Source: Bacteroidota bacterium (GTDB lineage: Bacteria > Bacteroidota > Bacteroidia > AKYH767-A > OLB10). From it: a stretch of DNA of 46,079 nt. A program made the position numbers and the translations under genes. Shown here in pieces: positions 6,752-16,000 of the stretch. Position 1 is the first letter of the stretch; the number at the start of each line of letters is the position of its first letter. Location of the stretch: the NCBI GenBank assembly GCA_025352785.1, contig JANXSD010000061.1, positions 1 to 46,079 of the forward strand. The letters are read 5' to 3'. A model generated the notes under the pieces. The model saw only the letters and a program-made list of their open reading frames with translations, was not told the origin of the DNA and ran no database searches.

Positions 6752-9265
6752 CTATCTGATAATGTTAAATTTTCCTGAAATTATTTTTCCATTTTTTGTT
6801 TTGAGTTCATATAAATAAATTCCTTCTTGCTTTATTAATAACGGAATTTCTTTTGTTGCTATTGCCTCTTCTGACAAAATTATTTTACCATCAATAGTTA
6901 AAATTCGATAGGCAGAAATATTTTCATCACTTCGAATTGTTATTAATCCTTGTGAAGGATTAGGAAATATTTTCACTGTTGAATTTGTATTTTCTTTTAT
7001 ACCCGTTGTGCTTGAAGTTCCGCGAAATAATCCTCCACCAAATGTTGTTACCCAAAATTCATTTGTTTGATATGGATTGAAAAATATTCTTTCAGGTTGA
7101 CGAAAAGGAAAGGTGTTTTCACGAATAAAAATTGGAAATAAAGTATTCATTGTTGTACTATGCCATAGTCCATCAGTTTCAGTACTTAACCAAACTTCAT
7201 TGGTGGTTTGCGGTTTAAAGGTAATGGAACTAACCCTGTCAACAGCATTAAATATTCTGATCCAGCTCTGACCTCTATTCGTAGTTTTATACAATCCTCC
7301 TAATCCGTTGGGCGCACCTCCCCATCCACTCCATACGCCAACATACCAAGTATTTTGTGTTGCATCGGATGGATCAATCACTAAATCTTTTGTGTAATAA
7401 AGCATTCCTGCATCAGACCGATCGATCCAATTTGTAGTTCCTACAGGTAAAATAAATACGCCTGAGGAAGCTGTAAATGTTCCTGATGAATTTCTTCGAG
7501 CGCAATAACTCGCTACCAGTGTTCCATCATTTAATGCGATTATGGTTAGTGGATGTCCTTCAGTTCGTGGAGGATTATTTGTTTTAATCCAAACACTAGC
7601 ATTCCCAAGTTGAATATTATCGCATTTCCAAATACCACCTTCACCAACTCCATTTGCATAATGAATCACACTTGCAAACATGCGATTTGTATTTGTTGGA
7701 TCAATAGCCATCCATACAACTGGATGGTTGAAGTCGTGCAATGTTTGCCATGTGCTACCAATATTATTGCTGTAACGAATTCCTCCGGCGCCAGGATCTA
7801 ATGTCGCATCTGTTAACCGAGTTGTTTGATAAATATCATGTACACTCGAGGTACTCGCATAAATAATATTATTCGATGGATGCTTTAAAATAAAATAGGT
7901 GGAATTTAAGGTTGTTGCCCCAAGCATATTCCAACTCGTTCCACCATCAGCACTTTTAATTCCATTAATATCAGAGAACGCAGCAGTTAAATGATTCGCA
8001 TCGCCCCATCCCATACTCCAACAAGTTGTGTTTTCTAAACCAACGCTATGATACTCTTTAAAACAAGGTGTATTAATGTTCGCAATGTTTTCGTCATTTT
8101 TTAAAACATACGTTTGTTCCCATGATGATCCACCATTTGTACTTACATGTGCAAAACCAAGATCAGTAAAAACTAAATGATCCGCATTTAATGGATCAAC
8201 TGCTAATCCTAAAAGATATTCTGCATAACCCCATCCTCTATCACCACCATCACCACACCATCCTGTAATAATATTTGCATTTTGAGTTGTATTTAAAACT
8301 GATGACCAATTTATTCCACCGTTAATGCTTTTATAAATTGTAGGAATTCCATATTGTGTATCACCACCACCAACATATACTTTATTAATATCATTAGAAG
8401 CAGATGCAACGAAGAATGATTTTTGTGTACTTACAATTCCATTTGAAATATTTGTCCATGATGAAGTGGTTCCCGTGCATGAATAAACTCCCGTCGAAAA
8501 ACTAAAATCAGCGCCCGTGATTCCTCCATACAAATCAGATTGAACCATGGCAACTGCATATAATTTTATTTGTGTTCCTTGTTTTGATCCACAAAATGAA
8601 CTCATTCCCTCTCCTGTTGGCCACCCTAATAAGTTCATGAGAAAAAAAGTATTTCCATTATTGATGGATACAATTAAGCCTGCAGATGTTCCAATATAAA
8701 TTGTAGAACCATCAAAAAACGCCCCCGCTACATGCAATCCATTTCCATTATTATTAAAACTATAAATGGATTGAAAACTCGTACCTCCATTTGAAGAAAA
8801 GTACAGATCAGAATAGGAGGATAACAAGACTCGATTAGTTGAATTGGGATCAGCTAAAATCGTAAACGAATTGTCGTTTGTTGGATCGTCAATTAAATTA
8901 CTCCATGTATTACCAGCATCATTACTGATAACCGGCCTGCTTCTGTCGTTTCCGTTTAAAGGAGTATGGTCAATGGTGTAACATATTTGTGGATTACTTG
9001 TAAATTGAATACTCGTATTGTGACTTCCTTGAAGAGCTGATGCATTTAGTAAACTCCAATTTGTTCCGAAATTAGTACTTCGGTAAACACCACTCATATC
9101 ACTACTCATCCAAATCTCCTGACTATTGTGTAAACTAATCACAGGACTATAAATGGCCCCACCAGCCCCAACTCCTTTAGATACCCAGTTTATGGATTGT
9201 GCATTGGAATTTACATTTCCGCAAATAAGCATTGCGGCTAGAATTGATAAGATCTTCGATCGCAT
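6752..9265 (-). CDS. T9SS-exported BNR/VPS10-type beta-propeller protein (GH74-like)
   Basis: I take the ATG at 9265 as start because it is followed directly by a good signal peptide (MRSKILSILAAMLICGNVNS, then NAQS); a longer frame begins upstream but adds an untypical N-terminus. The mature part is built from repeated WxxxSxDxGxSW-like units (STNGGSSWEQ, SINGGINWSS, TTNRGQSWIR), typical of BNR/sortilin (VPS10) and glycosyl-hydrolase family 74 propellers. The last ~75 residues begin with IFPNPSQGLITI and end ISGKFNIIR, a type A T9SS sorting domain. Total length is 838 residues. The protein is therefore exported to the cell surface or medium. GH74-like enzymes act on xyloglucan, but many such Bacteroidota proteins are uncharacterised adhesins or sialidase-like propellers, so no enzymatic activity is claimed. 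Confidence 0.87.
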   Translation of the reverse strand: MRSKILSILAAMLICGNVNSNAQSINWVSKGVGAGGAIYSPVISLHNSQEIWMSSDMSGVYRSTNFGTNWSLLNASALQGSHNTSIQFTSNPQICYTIDHTPLNGNDRSRPVISNDAGNTWSNLIDDPTNDNSFTILADPNSTNRVLLSSYSDLYFSSNGGTSFQSIYSFNNNGNGLHVAGAFFDGSTIYIGTSAGLIVSINNGNTFFLMNLLGWPTGEGMSSFCGSKQGTQIKLYAVAMVQSDLYGGITGADFSFSTGVYSCTGTTSSWTNISNGIVSTQKSFFVASASNDINKVYVGGGDTQYGIPTIYKSINGGINWSSVLNTTQNANIITGWCGDGGDRGWGYAEYLLGLAVDPLNADHLVFTDLGFAHVSTNGGSSWEQTYVLKNDENIANINTPCFKEYHSVGLENTTCWSMGWGDANHLTAAFSDINGIKSADGGTSWNMLGATTLNSTYFILKHPSNNIIYASTSSVHDIYQTTRLTDATLDPGAGGIRYSNNIGSTWQTLHDFNHPVVWMAIDPTNTNRMFASVIHYANGVGEGGIWKCDNIQLGNASVWIKTNNPPRTEGHPLTIIALNDGTLVASYCARRNSSGTFTASSGVFILPVGTTNWIDRSDAGMLYYTKDLVIDPSDATQNTWYVGVWSGWGGAPNGLGGLYKTTNRGQSWIRIFNAVDRVSSITFKPQTTNEVWLSTETDGLWHSTTMNTLFPIFIRENTFPFRQPERIFFNPYQTNEFWVTTFGGGLFRGTSSTTGIKENTNSTVKIFPNPSQGLITIRSDENISAYRILTIDGKIILSEEAIATKEIPLLIKQEGIYLYELKTKNGKIISGKFNIIR

Positions 9266-9367
9266 GGCAGCAAGATAATTGCTAAAGCAATTAAAAAGAA
9301 AATTAATTATGTAAGATCTTACAACAATATTATGCAACTTTGAATATCAATGTTATTTTCTCTTCAA

Positions 9368-10351
9368 CTAAAAATCAGCAAGCACTGGTTTATTTTGCAT
9401 GATTGTTTCAATTCGTTCCATCACATCAGGAGTTAATAATGAAATACTTGCAATTGCTTCAAAATTTTCTTTGAGCTGAAATTCTTTACTTGCGCCTAAT
9501 ATTACAGTACTCACATTTGGATTTTTTAGACACCATGCTAATGCGAATTTAGGAAGAGAAAGCCCAATTTCATCTGCCAAATTTTTTAGCGACTTTACCT
9601 TCTCTAATTTTTCAACTGTAAGATTTCGTTCTTTCAACCATTCTAAACCTTCAATACCAAATCGTGTATCTGATGGCATATCATTCAAATATTTACCACT
9701 TAAAACACCTGATGCTAATGGTGACCAAATAGTTGTTCCCATTCCTTGATATTTGAAAAGATGTAAATAGTCGTCTTCTAATTTTTTACGCTCAAATAAA
9801 TTATACTGCGGTTGTTCCATTATTGGCCCCATTAAATTATGGCGAACTGCTTCAAGATGTGCTTGTAAAATTTCTTGAGCACTCCATTCAGATGTTCCCC
9901 AGTACAAAACTTTACCTTGTTGAATTAAGGTGTTCATTGCTTGTACCGTTTCTGATATCGGTGTTTGTTTATCCGGACGGTGGCAGAAATATAAATCAAT
10001 ATAATCAACTTGTAAACGTTTCATCGCTGCTTCACATCCTTCAATGATATGCTTTCTGCTTAACCCACGTTGAGTCGGTTTGTTGTCTTCGAAGCCGAAA
10101 AACACTTTGCTCGAAACCATATATGAACTGCGTGACCAATTAAACTTTTTTAGCGCCGCTCCCATTACTAACTCACTTTTTCCTCTTGCATAGATTTCTG
10201 CATTGTCAAAGAAATTAACACCGGCTTCATAAGCTACTTCCATTAATTTTTCTGCAACCGAATCATCAATTTGTTTCCCAAAAGTTAACCATGAACCCAG
10301 TGAAAGTGCACTAATTTGAATTCCTGTATTGCCTAGTTTCCGATATTCCAT
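9368..10351 (-). CDS. aldo/keto reductase, potassium-channel beta-subunit-like
   Basis: A 327-residue NADPH-dependent oxidoreductase of the aldo/keto reductase superfamily, Kv-beta/YghZ-like subgroup, starting MEYRKLGNTGIQISALSLGS. The catalytic tetrad is visible: Asp49 and Tyr54 in FFDNAEIYARGKSE, Lys82 in VSSKVFFG and His124 in YFCHRPD. The cofactor-binding end includes STVILGASKEFQLKEN. The natural substrate cannot be predicted; relatives reduce methylglyoxal and other aldehydes. The gene stands alone on the minus strand behind the exported propeller gene, with a -7-like TATCTTTG at 10394-10387 about 35 nt before the ATG. Length and all catalytic residues are normal. Confidence 0.93.
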   Translation of the reverse strand: MEYRKLGNTGIQISALSLGSWLTFGKQIDDSVAEKLMEVAYEAGVNFFDNAEIYARGKSELVMGAALKKFNWSRSSYMVSSKVFFGFEDNKPTQRGLSRKHIIEGCEAAMKRLQVDYIDLYFCHRPDKQTPISETVQAMNTLIQQGKVLYWGTSEWSAQEILQAHLEAVRHNLMGPIMEQPQYNLFERKKLEDDYLHLFKYQGMGTTIWSPLASGVLSGKYLNDMPSDTRFGIEGLEWLKERNLTVEKLEKVKSLKNLADEIGLSLPKFALAWCLKNPNVSTVILGASKEFQLKENFEAIASISLLTPDVMERIETIMQNKPVLADF

Positions 10352-10494
10352 TCTGGATATTTTTTTAAGATTGAAATGATTTCATACAAAGATAGTTTAC
10401 CTTTTTATAAATTCTAACATAAAGAATAAAGTAGTTGAAATTTATACATTTGGTACATTGCGACTAAATATTATTACCTAAAACTAGTTTTAAT

Positions 10495-11067
10495 TCAATC
10501 AATTTCTAATTCGTATTTTGCTAATAATCCAACAATACCTATCAATGAGAATTTAGCTTTTTTTATACGATTTATTTCAGGATCGATTACATAGTTATTG
10601 GAGGTGCGAAAATCTGCTTTTTCTAAAATAGAATTTTGAAATATCGCCAGCATAAAATCACAATTTTCAAAATGTGAACTTGTTAAATTTGTTTCCGTAA
10701 AATCAACTTCGTGCAAAGTGCAATTTTTAAAATGTGATTTTTTTATAATCAGCTTATAGAAGGAAGAAAGATTCAAGATGCAATCTTCAAACATTATGGA
10801 AAAAAGAAAGGCATTACAATTTTCAAAATGGCAGCCCAATAGTTTGCATTTATTGAATTTTACATCACGAAAGCTGGTATTCAATATCTTTACTAAGCTT
10901 AGATTGCAATCACTAAACATACATCCTGAAAAAGTGTAATTGGATAAATCTGCGTTGGCGAAATCGCAACATATAAATTTGCAACTTTCATATTCCCCTT
11001 CAGGAACGTCGTTATTTGCAAAATTTATCTTCTCAAATTTTTTGTCAACTATATAACTTTTGCTCAT
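10495..11067 (-). CDS. pentapeptide-repeat protein
   Basis: A 190-residue protein made largely of consecutive A(D/N)LXX/F-type pentapeptides (for example CDFANADLSNYTFSGCMFSDCNL broken over several turns, and SHFENCDFMLAIFQNSILEKADF), which fold into a right-handed quadrilateral beta-helix. There is no signal peptide, so it should be cytoplasmic. Cys and Asn are frequent at the stacking positions. Size and architecture resemble the Qnr/McbG group, whose members mimic DNA and protect gyrase, but many pentapeptide proteins have unrelated roles and resistance is not implied. A TACATTTG box on the minus strand (11095-11088) lies about 20 nt upstream of the ATG. It is followed by 140 bases of spacer before the aldo/keto reductase gene. 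Confidence 0.85.
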   Translation of the reverse strand: MSKSYIVDKKFEKINFANNDVPEGEYESCKFICCDFANADLSNYTFSGCMFSDCNLSLVKILNTSFRDVKFNKCKLLGCHFENCNAFLFSIMFEDCILNLSSFYKLIIKKSHFKNCTLHEVDFTETNLTSSHFENCDFMLAIFQNSILEKADFRTSNNYVIDPEINRIKKAKFSLIGIVGLLAKYELEID

Positions 11068-11127
11068 TGTCTTTACAAAAATAATTTCAAATGTAAAGAT
11101 CGACTTTATGTAATATTACTTCCAAAT

Positions 11128-11859
11128 TTAATGCGTCATTCCTCCATTTGTTATGCTAATAAATTTCACTAAGGATCTTTTTGCTAAGGGAAGTAACGTT
11201 TCTTCGATTGGTAAAATTAATTCCGTTTCAATAGCATACGTTGCTGGATTAGGCAAATTTCGATTGAAGAGAAGTAGTTCATGCTTAATATTCTCATACG
11301 TATTCCCTAATGATTTTTCATAAGAAGTAACATATTGCAAGCTAATTGCACGGTAACGCTCCTCTGATCCTTCAAAAATAGTAAGTTGATATTCATAAAC
11401 TCTTGTCTCGCGACCCTTGCCACTCTTAAGAAATAAATAGCCAGCATCATAATGTATAGGCATAATCCCTACTGGAAAAATGTTGATTTTAGATTCTATT
11501 AGATCATAAATTTTCTTGCCTTCCGACAAATAATGTTGAAATTGAGGGATACTGAATTCAATTATTGATTCAATTTCTAACATAAGGTTATCATCTTGGC
11601 TCAATTTTTCATAAACTAGCTTGAACTGATTCAGATCTGCTTGCGTTAATTTTTCAGGAAAGCTATCGAAAAGATTTTTTTTCTGATCTCTCAAAGAGAC
11701 CAAATTGCGATAATGTTGAACTAACTCTCCTAATGCTGGATATAATTTTGTTTCTGTAAATCGCTCACTAACATGTTGCAAATAAGCCAATAACAGATAT
11801 TTTTTATACTCAAAATCAATATGGTTTTCGGTAATCCAGTTTTCGTTTAACCTTTCCAT
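11128..11859 (-). CDS. conserved-looking hypothetical protein
   Basis: A 243-residue protein I do not recognise. It has no signal peptide and no membrane segment. The N-terminal half is helical and rich in Leu, Gln and Tyr (YLLLAYLQHVSERF), with a probable coiled-coil stretch around residues 50-110; the C-terminal half looks like an alpha/beta domain (VYEYQLTIFEGSEERYRAISLQYV). The style is that of Bacteroidota-restricted conserved proteins encoded next to envelope genes. It is transcribed away from the OmpA-lipoprotein cluster at 12022 and shares a 162-bp divergent promoter region with it. No function is proposed. Confidence 0.8.
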   Translation of the reverse strand: MERLNENWITENHIDFEYKKYLLLAYLQHVSERFTETKLYPALGELVQHYRNLVSLRDQKKNLFDSFPEKLTQADLNQFKLVYEKLSQDDNLMLEIESIIEFSIPQFQHYLSEGKKIYDLIESKINIFPVGIMPIHYDAGYLFLKSGKGRETRVYEYQLTIFEGSEERYRAISLQYVTSYEKSLGNTYENIKHELLLFNRNLPNPATYAIETELILPIEETLLPLAKRSLVKFISITNGGMTH

Positions 11860-12021
11860 CTAGTGTGCTTTATTGTTTTAGTTTTTCACAAAAATGATAC
11901 CTTAATTATAGCATGATTCTTTATAATTGTTTCAACAAATTTCTGTTGAATATTACATGGTCTTCTCGCTTATTGTTGCCTTTGCCTCACTAATTTAGAC
12001 GAATTATTCCAAATCAATTGT

Positions 12022-13020
12022 ATGAAACGTATCCTAATATTTATCCCATTGCTCGCCATTCTACTTGTTTCGTGTGTATCACCAAGGATGTACGATGAAT
12101 TAAAGTCTAAAAAGGAAGCGAGCGATAAGCAAAATGAGGAGTTAAAATCCCAAAACCTTGCATTAACAACTCGTGATCAGGAGTTATCTTCTTCGTTGGA
12201 GGATCTTAGGTCGCAAGTTAAGTCGCTTAGTGCAGATACTGCAAAGATGGGTGTCGAGTTGCGTGAACTGCAATCGCAGTACGCATCATTAAATGCGACC
12301 TATCAAACTTTATTAAAAGACGGACCAACGTCTGCCGCTAATTCTGAAGCAACGAAGAAGCTAATTCGTGACTTACAAAAAACGCAAGAAAATCTGCAAA
12401 AGAAAGAAGATGAATTGCGAATTAAAGAAGCCGCACTTAAAACGAAGAAGGAGTCACTCGATGCAATGAGTTCTGAATTGCATGAAAAGGATAAACGGTT
12501 AGCGGAACTAGAGCAAATTCTTGCAAGTAAAGATTCTTCAGTGAAGGCATTGCGTAATACTGTTTCAAATGCGCTCATCGGATTTAAAGATAAAGGCCTA
12601 ACTGTTGAAATGAAGAATGGTAAAGTGTACGTAATGTTAGAAGAACGATTGTTATTCGCGACTGGAAGTATTATCGTTGATCCAAAAGGAGTTGAGGCAC
12701 TAAAGGAATTGGGAAAAGTATTGGAAAAAAATCAAGACATTAATGTACTTATTGAGGGTCATACTGATAATGTTCCTATGCGTGGAGCGGGTGATATCAA
12801 GGATAATTGGGATCTTAGTGCGATTCGAGCAACATCAGTTGTAAAGATATTATTGACCAATCCTAAAGTTGTACCTTCACATCTTACCGCAGCAGGACGA
12901 AGTGAATTTGCACCAATTGATAAATCTAATTCTGTGGATGGAAGAAAAAAGAATCGACGTATTGAAGTGATTCTAACTCCTAAATTAGATGAGATTTTTA
13001 AAGTGCTTGAAACAAATTAA
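12022..13020 (+). CDS. OmpA-family peptidoglycan-associated lipoprotein
   Basis: A 332-residue outer-membrane lipoprotein. Residues 1-18 are a lipoprotein signal (lipobox LVSC, lipidated Cys18). Residues ~25-185 form a long Glu/Lys/Ser/Leu-rich coiled coil. Residues ~195-330 are an OmpA C-terminal domain (VLIEGHTDNVPM, NWDLSAIRATSVVKIL, AAGRSEFAPI and KNRRIEVIL), which binds peptidoglycan through the Asp and Arg in these motifs. The architecture tethers the outer membrane to the wall through a spacer rod. It is the first gene of a cluster with the exported proteins at 13033 and 14163, spaced by 12 nt and an overlap-scale distance, so the three probably form one operon. Confidence 0.92.
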   Translation: MKRILIFIPLLAILLVSCVSPRMYDELKSKKEASDKQNEELKSQNLALTTRDQELSSSLEDLRSQVKSLSADTAKMGVELRELQSQYASLNATYQTLLKDGPTSAANSEATKKLIRDLQKTQENLQKKEDELRIKEAALKTKKESLDAMSSELHEKDKRLAELEQILASKDSSVKALRNTVSNALIGFKDKGLTVEMKNGKVYVMLEERLLFATGSIIVDPKGVEALKELGKVLEKNQDINVLIEGHTDNVPMRGAGDIKDNWDLSAIRATSVVKILLTNPKVVPSHLTAAGRSEFAPIDKSNSVDGRKKNRRIEVILTPKLDEIFKVLETN

Positions 13021-13032
13021 TATTTCTATTGA

Positions 13033-14160
13033 ATGTTCGAACTATTAAATAGTGTATTTAAAACAAAATTCAAGCTAAGAATTCTTGTTATACTTTTCTC
13101 GTTTCATTCAATAGTGATGTATGCGCAAGAGACGAATGATAATTTCGGAATGGCATATCAAGATTACCGTAATTACTTATACTTCTTTAAAGATGGAATG
13201 CCACAGCAACTGGAATCACAAGTGGTACGAAACTTTAGCTCAAAGGGTGAAATCGCAGGTTATGTAAATAGTGCTAACAATCTAATTGCGTATTACAATG
13301 GTGAAAAAACTGATTTGGGAGATGCAACTAATACAACATTTAACCTCACCAATCATTTACTAATATATCAACGTGACCAAGTACTTGGGGTTTTTGATAA
13401 AGGAAAATTAACTCGGCTTACTTATTTTGTGCGTGATTATAAAATTAATGATGAACTAATCGCTTTTCGTGACCAAAATATTGATATTTTGAAATTGTAT
13501 TACAACGGTAAAGTACAAGATTTAGAATACACACTAATTGGCTCTTTAGGAGCATATAAAGTTGGCAAGAATACGGTCGCATTTATGAGCAGTTCTGGAT
13601 ATTTTAAAATATTTGATGACGGTCAGGTTTTTGAGATTGATAATATTGCTCCACTGCAATTTGATGCTGGGAAAAATATTGTTGGTTATGTGGATGGATC
13701 ACAACAATCGTTAAATGTTTTTTACAATACAAAAGTTTTAACACTTGAGCCAATCAAACCTTTATCTTTCCAGGTAGGTGATGATCTGATGGCTTATGTA
13801 TCAGATGAAGGATATTTTAAAATATTTACACAAGGAAAATTACTTAAAGCGGAATCGTATGCTCCAGATTTTTACCAAGTATTAAATTCATCCGTCTTGT
13901 TTTTTGCCGATAACAAATTGCAAGTATTGCAAAATGGCATTCGTTACGAGCTAGATGATTTTAAACCCTTGAGTTATAAGATGAGTGAGAACGCCATAGC
14001 ATGGCAAGACCCTGCAAAACGTCTTCATGTTTTTGTTAATGGGCATGTTAAATCAGTAACTTCCGAAATATTTGTTGGATACGAATTAAATGGTGACATT
14101 CTCCGATATCAATTGGAAGATGGGACATCGCATATTTATTTTAATGGCAAGAATTATTGA
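13033..14160 (+). CDS. exported hypothetical protein, repeat-containing, operon with RemB-like gene
   Basis: A 375-residue protein with an N-terminal hydrophobic signal (residues ~15-31, ending VMYAQE). The mature part has a repeated pattern of about 45-50 residues of beta-strand type with YNGK/FDKGK/YFKIFDDG/YFKIFTQGK turns (for example NTVAFMSSSGYFKIFDDGQ and DLMAYVSDEGYFKIFTQGK), suggesting a beta-propeller-like fold. No catalytic motif is evident. It lies 12 nt after the OmpA lipoprotein and its stop (TGA at 14158-14160) is 2 nt before the ATG of the next gene, so the three are probably translated from one mRNA. It is known to me only as a type of Bacteroidota periplasmic/surface protein seen near RemB-like genes; function unknown. 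Confidence 0.82.
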   Translation: MFELLNSVFKTKFKLRILVILFSFHSIVMYAQETNDNFGMAYQDYRNYLYFFKDGMPQQLESQVVRNFSSKGEIAGYVNSANNLIAYYNGEKTDLGDATNTTFNLTNHLLIYQRDQVLGVFDKGKLTRLTYFVRDYKINDELIAFRDQNIDILKLYYNGKVQDLEYTLIGSLGAYKVGKNTVAFMSSSGYFKIFDDGQVFEIDNIAPLQFDAGKNIVGYVDGSQQSLNVFYNTKVLTLEPIKPLSFQVGDDLMAYVSDEGYFKIFTQGKLLKAESYAPDFYQVLNSSVLFFADNKLQVLQNGIRYELDDFKPLSYKMSENAIAWQDPAKRLHVFVNGHVKSVTSEIFVGYELNGDILRYQLEDGTSHIYFNGKNY

Positions 14161-14162
14161 CA

Positions 14163-15809
14163 ATGAAAAACAATAACGTAGTAAAATTTTTACAATTTAA
14201 TATTTCTCTTAAAGGCATCTCTATGCTCTTAATGAGTTTACTTATGATCAATAAAATGGCGATAGCGCAAAATGCTTTTTTGCCTTTGAGCAATCCAGTT
14301 GAAGGACTTTATGAACCATACATAAATGCTGTAGGCTCTACTGTTCATACTTCTGGTAAACCGCTATTATTAAAAGATGTGGAATCTTCCACTCCTTTTG
14401 ATAGTTTGAATACCTCCAGAGTAAAGGATAATAAATTTACAAGAACATTAGTAGGAAGAAAATTATTTAAAGAACATCTTTTAAAAGTGGAAGAAGATGA
14501 TGTGAAAATATTTCTTGATCCAGTGTTGGAATTTTCTGGTGGACAAGATCAAGAAAACAATAAAAATTTCACTACGAATACTAGAGGTTTATGGATAAGT
14601 GGATCTGTAGGAAAGCGGTTTTCATTCAGTACTACTTTTTATGAAAATCAATCAAGCTTTCCTACCTATTTAGATAGTGTGGTACGAAAAACAAGAGTTG
14701 TTCCTGGGCAAGGAAGAGTAAAGAATTTCGAAAATAATTCATTCGATTATGCTGCTGCATCAGGAACAATTAGTTTTCAATTGAATAAACACTTTACTTT
14801 TCAATTTGGGCATGATAAAGTTTTTTTTGGTGATGGATATCGTTCTTTGTTGTTGTCAGATAATGCATTTAATTATCCTTTCGTTAAGATTGTTACCGAC
14901 ATTTGGAAAGTCCGCTATACAAATGTTTTTGCGGAGATGCGTGATCTTGATACATTATCACATAATGACGACAAACCTTTTCGCAAAAAATATGCATCAT
15001 TTCATTATTTAGATGTGAATTTGGGAAAACGTGCTACTGTTGGAATATTCGAAGCTGTGGTTTGGCATTCGGATTCTACAGGAGCAAGAGGATTCGATTT
15101 CGGTTACATGAATCCATTAATTTTTTTCCGACCAGTAGAATTTTCAATTGGATCACCTGATAATGTATTGTTAGGAATAAATTGGAAATATAAATTAAGT
15201 AGTAGTGTTCAACTTTATGGACAAATTATGCTTGATGAATTTGTATTAAAAGAAGTTAAATCAGGAAATGGATGGTGGGCTAATAAGCAAGGGTTGCAAG
15301 GTGGGTTTAAATCATTCAATACGTTTGGTGTGAAAAATTTAAAGTTACAAGGTGAAGTAAATTATGTTCGCCCGTATTCCTATCAGCATAGAGAAGTAAT
15401 TGGAAATTATGGGCATTATCGCCAAGCGTTAGCGCATCCACTAGGCGCAAATTTCTGGGAAGCTATTGGCTTTATAAACTACGCTTGGAAAGGGTTTGAT
15501 ATTTCTGCACGATTAAGTTATGCAGAAGTTGGATACGATACTGCTGGATTAAATTTGGGACAAAATATTTATTTGTCATATGATTCACTTAAGGTTAATG
15601 ACTATGGAAACAGAGTTGGACAAGGAGATAAACATCAAATTTTGTGGGCAGATCTCACCATTCATTATCTTATAAATCCGGCAACGCGATTGAGTTTGTT
15701 TGCAGAAGTATCACTACGTGATGTTAAAAATCCTTATGAAACTAAGGGAACCGTACTGGTGCAAGCTGGTATTCGTACAAGATTATTCAATAGATATTAT
15801 GATTTTTAA
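14163..15809 (+). CDS. RemB-like outer-membrane protein (gliding/capsule-assembly type)
   Basis: A 548-residue protein. The ATG at 14163 is preferred over an in-frame TTG six bases earlier that overlaps the preceding stop. A signal-type hydrophobic segment covers residues ~18-36 (ending MAIAQN). The body contains the beta-barrel-like features of RemB/Wzi-type proteins, notably FTFQFGHDKVFFGDGYRSLLLSDNAFNYPF, given here in parts: QFGHDKVFFGDGYRSLLLSD and AFNYPFVKIVTD, plus alternating amphipathic strands to a C-terminal aromatic residue (RLFNRYYDF). RemB contributes to gliding motility in Flavobacterium, and Wzi binds capsule at the surface. Here the role is inferred only from similarity of motif and from location beside an OmpA lipoprotein. 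The final Phe is typical of outer-membrane proteins. Confidence 0.78.
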   Translation: MKNNNVVKFLQFNISLKGISMLLMSLLMINKMAIAQNAFLPLSNPVEGLYEPYINAVGSTVHTSGKPLLLKDVESSTPFDSLNTSRVKDNKFTRTLVGRKLFKEHLLKVEEDDVKIFLDPVLEFSGGQDQENNKNFTTNTRGLWISGSVGKRFSFSTTFYENQSSFPTYLDSVVRKTRVVPGQGRVKNFENNSFDYAAASGTISFQLNKHFTFQFGHDKVFFGDGYRSLLLSDNAFNYPFVKIVTDIWKVRYTNVFAEMRDLDTLSHNDDKPFRKKYASFHYLDVNLGKRATVGIFEAVVWHSDSTGARGFDFGYMNPLIFFRPVEFSIGSPDNVLLGINWKYKLSSSVQLYGQIMLDEFVLKEVKSGNGWWANKQGLQGGFKSFNTFGVKNLKLQGEVNYVRPYSYQHREVIGNYGHYRQALAHPLGANFWEAIGFINYAWKGFDISARLSYAEVGYDTAGLNLGQNIYLSYDSLKVNDYGNRVGQGDKHQILWADLTIHYLINPATRLSLFAEVSLRDVKNPYETKGTVLVQAGIRTRLFNRYYDF

Positions 15810-15819
15810 TTTTTTGCCT

Positions 15820-15876
15820 CCCTTCTTTATTTTATACCAAACGGTATTATACCATTTGGTATAAAATAAAGAAGGG
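15820..15876. repeat. 22-bp inverted repeat with two ATACC-N4-GGTAT dyads (downstream of ATPase)
   Basis: Positions 15820-15841 and 15855-15876 are perfect 22-bp inverted complements with a 13-nt centre. Inside are two 14-bp dyads, ATACCAAACGGTAT (15834-15847) and ATACCATTTGGTAT (15849-15862), one base apart. It lies between the 3' ends of the RemB-like gene and the ATPase gene and could terminate both. A 22-bp stretch (15843-15864) is repeated exactly at 17172-17193 on the other side of the ATPase. Confidence 0.85.
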
Positions 15877-15920
15877 AAAATTTATGTTTTTTATCTCAGC
15901 TAACACTATTCATTTTAGCA

Positions 15921-15963
15921 ACATTGCAATTTCAGATTTTTAGTAAGTGACATCTTGCAATGT
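15921..15963. repeat. short inverted repeat in the ATPase 3' flank
   Basis: ACATTGCAA (15921-15929) and TTGCAATGT (15955-15963) are perfect 9-bp inverted complements separated by 25 nt. Function unknown; it lies between the large inverted repeat and the ATPase stop. Confidence 0.45.
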
Positions 15964-16000
15964 TTGATATTTATGCATAGAATACACTTTGTGAAGTCGA

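Noticed and set aside
15820-15876. CRISPR repeat
   Set aside because: There are only two dyads with one-base spacing and no spacers or cas genes.
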